Below are positions 63,501-64,000 of a DNA stretch of 64,000 bases, one piece after another. The number at the start of each line of letters is the position of its first letter. The stretch's first letter is position 1. A program made the position numbers and the translations under genes. Under the pieces are notes generated by a model, which was not told the origin of the DNA, did not search any database, and worked only from the letters and a program-made list of their open reading frames with translations. The stretch comes from Luteolibacter luteus. Its GTDB lineage: Bacteria; Verrucomicrobiota; Verrucomicrobiia; Verrucomicrobiales; Akkermansiaceae. The stretch is taken from assembly GCF_012913485.1 (NCBI RefSeq), contig NZ_CP051774.1:3410001-3474000 (forward strand). The letters are read 5' to 3'.

Positions 63501-64000
63501 ACCTTGCCGAAGTTCGGCCTCCCGCAGGTCCGCGGCCAGGCTACCGCTTCGATCCTCTATCAGCAGTCCATTGCGAAGGCCGCTACATCGACCGGACTTA
63601 GCAAGACCAGCGTGACGCTGCACGACCCCACGCGTGAGAAGACGGTGGCGCTCGATGCAGCCGCCGTGGGGCTTGCGGAAATCCCGGCTTCGATTGCCAC
63701 CACCACGGATCAGGGCAAGGTCTACTTCCAAGGCTTGCCGCCGCACCTCCAGGAGCGCTTTTACCTCGACCCCTCGCGCGGGGCGAAAGGCACATTGGTC
63801 CTGCTCGGCAGCTTCCACGATGAACCGGCGGGAGAAGATTACCTCGATCTGAACCTCCTGTCTGCGGGCGATGAAGAGGCCCTGAAGGGGCTCGCCGATT
63901 CCAGCGACGCCAACAAGTCGAAATGGAACACGGCCATTGATGCGCTGGCCACCCAGGTGGAGACCTTCAAGGAGAATCCGGCAGTTGCGGGCACCTATAT
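60552..64000 (+). CDS. Giant secreted beta-rich protein, N-terminal at least 1149 aa (3' end outside window)
   Basis: I read this frame directly. The ATG at 60552 opens MKRTRILFMGLCALLCATGSARAQ, a clear signal peptide, and the frame continues without a stop to the right edge. The protein is rich in Gly, Ser, Thr and Pro, with beta-type segments throughout. Two related short units, near residues 150-205 (TTVTVASVPAELVVGSSLLG) and 570-615 (TVVTVSSTAELEVGMVVSGAG), follow a pattern of strand, LxVG, strand. No catalytic motif is visible in the part seen. It is fourth in the run of exported genes from 56082. Function unknown; a surface-layer or matrix role is a guess. Confidence 0.8.
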   Translation, partial: MKRTRILFMGLCALLCATGSARAQYELKSGNFNNLHQGPVPTAPNPAPSSGQFSSVAPLSGAAGPISTSSTFADRFPSNAANTLVLQKASIGNTFAAGVPRYALGDIIVPPLVKADGVTPADANYWRPQPVLPGEIIAGYGTPIPLGTVSVTSASINSTTVTVASVPAELVVGSSLLGQPVTRVVGNTVTLAANSSNSVSSATNFPITPATSFYYSPHAEKVFAHQPGRVEIKWVTRVPDGANYGVRDETFAVSANTSRPIRTIFWTEGTFDGPKVQITDGRITTVNPVYNSQVPKAVAEEVSIPGNSPASPNLTTLSFNKFNGVGQLQAYNVEGRLLVEYLGNVRSATGTYEFVGTEVVEMKRVASVGYPSIHLGKEIVSGNGDTRLVPSPVLSNQQSGGSYYGTVVRPDQTLSYFAEKETSPANNPDDGSPSSPNEAYNKVVFYWLEAGDFNIKWPHHQDRYWLRWSPNLADYAHYTVDSSGSTPETGISFASGVMPQLVYQDDASQTEAALDVNTQRFHVNPGADQRNRALLKFNGNGETWYVNIYSQAESRQKELAATTPASPPDPDTTVVTVSSTAELEVGMVVSGAGINGTATIVAILNGTQYVISQQVPGLNGPLVHTVQSDLLAAINTSATVGTRLQAPAGHENAGFISSGTGYYPAGYINPVVSGIPAANLGAIIPVNARPGDSSLTVRWYKKIKAPSSAFQDLYVPGKIGRYTIGFPASTSPEIVIAKGVGTDDLPPAESTGFVYYQNDSTRAGYNPNEEHALMLGGRAYALRDDLNVTSGGSYTSQPCVLVAYTDPADKRPAMHAYKVVRSNATYNFDYVSTAGTLLVKPYPLPLLPLPLTGSGTTLRSKDLEIVGADAPANATVAEDDAYRGFTFQDRKGFTWVHRGPHDAGSPTLTMKLYYVMQDGFFIPGQTPQPSAGTILPFLRNPGRSGQALNLGLIDNGQQDQPLAIIYRPAWPTQAAELRVAETLTLPKFGLPQVRGQATASILYQQSIAKAATSTGLSKTSVTLHDPTREKTVALDAAAVGLAEIPASIATTTDQGKVYFQGLPPHLQERFYLDPSRGAKGTLVLLGSFHDEPAGEDYLDLNLLSAGDEEALKGLADSSDANKSKWNTAIDALATQVETFKENPAVAGTY

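Overview
The window reads as chromosomal DNA of a GC-rich member of the Verrucomicrobiota, most like Luteolibacter/Haloferula-type Verrucomicrobiales. This is inferred from gene content, not from a database search. Supporting signs are a PEP-CTERM beta-helix protein, several very large secreted proteins ending in a calcium-binding DGDGxPNGVE module, PVC-type beta-propeller/cytochrome c dehydrogenases, and many small single-gene or two-gene units switching strand. I see no rRNA, tRNA, CRISPR array, prophage or insertion sequence.

Layout. 0-5.4 kb: the end of ureG, a small PUR nucleic-acid-binding protein, a secreted toroid-like protein, a Ser/Thr kinase and serS. 5.4-8.7 kb (minus): two uncharacterised genes, a secreted Endo H-like GH18/ricin protein behind a strongly structured leader, and a small GlsB/YeaQ-type membrane protein. 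8.9-14.8 kb (plus): a 1295-residue GH85-like endoglycosidase, tilS and a secreted esterase. 15.1-18.3 kb (minus): argD-argF and an EamA transporter. 18.5-21.2 kb (plus): lepB, a squalene/phytoene synthase and a lipoprotein. 21.5-26.5 kb: two tandem paralogous beta-helix surface proteins with different C-termini. 26.6-29.8 kb: a translationally coupled cytochrome c and beta-propeller pair, then a purine nucleoside phosphorylase. 29.9-34.3 kb: panE and a histone-deacetylase-like gene (minus), the latter divergent from a DUF485-actP acetate symporter pair. 34.4-37.5 kb: small genes including an SGNH lipoprotein, a rhodanese and rsgA. 37.6-41.6 kb: a 975-residue propeller/HEAT/cytochrome c protein and tdh. 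42.6-49.0 kb: a 2143-residue secreted metzincin protease. 49.1-51.4 kb (minus): urtA and an outer-membrane channel. 51.7-54.5 kb: molybdenum-cofactor genes (mogA, moaC, moeA, moaD, moaE), then a class I aminotransferase. 56.1 kb to the right edge: four consecutive secreted proteins of unknown role, the last running off the window.

How the genes fit together. Much of the coding capacity is devoted to exported proteins: glycosidases of two unrelated endo-beta-N-acetylglucosaminidase families side by side, a large protease, beta-helix proteins and esterases. This suggests an organism that attacks or coats itself with complex glycoprotein or polysaccharide. Nitrogen acquisition (ureG, urtA plus channel), arginine synthesis, acetate uptake and Moco synthesis form the housekeeping background.

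The best candidates for undescribed biology are the 56-64 kb surface-protein cluster, the C-terminal module shared by several giant proteins, a 57-bp cloverleaf-like leader at 8.2 kb, a structured leader at 21.4 kb, and a pair of inverted 68-bp repeats with compensatory base changes near 31.0 and 41.7 kb.
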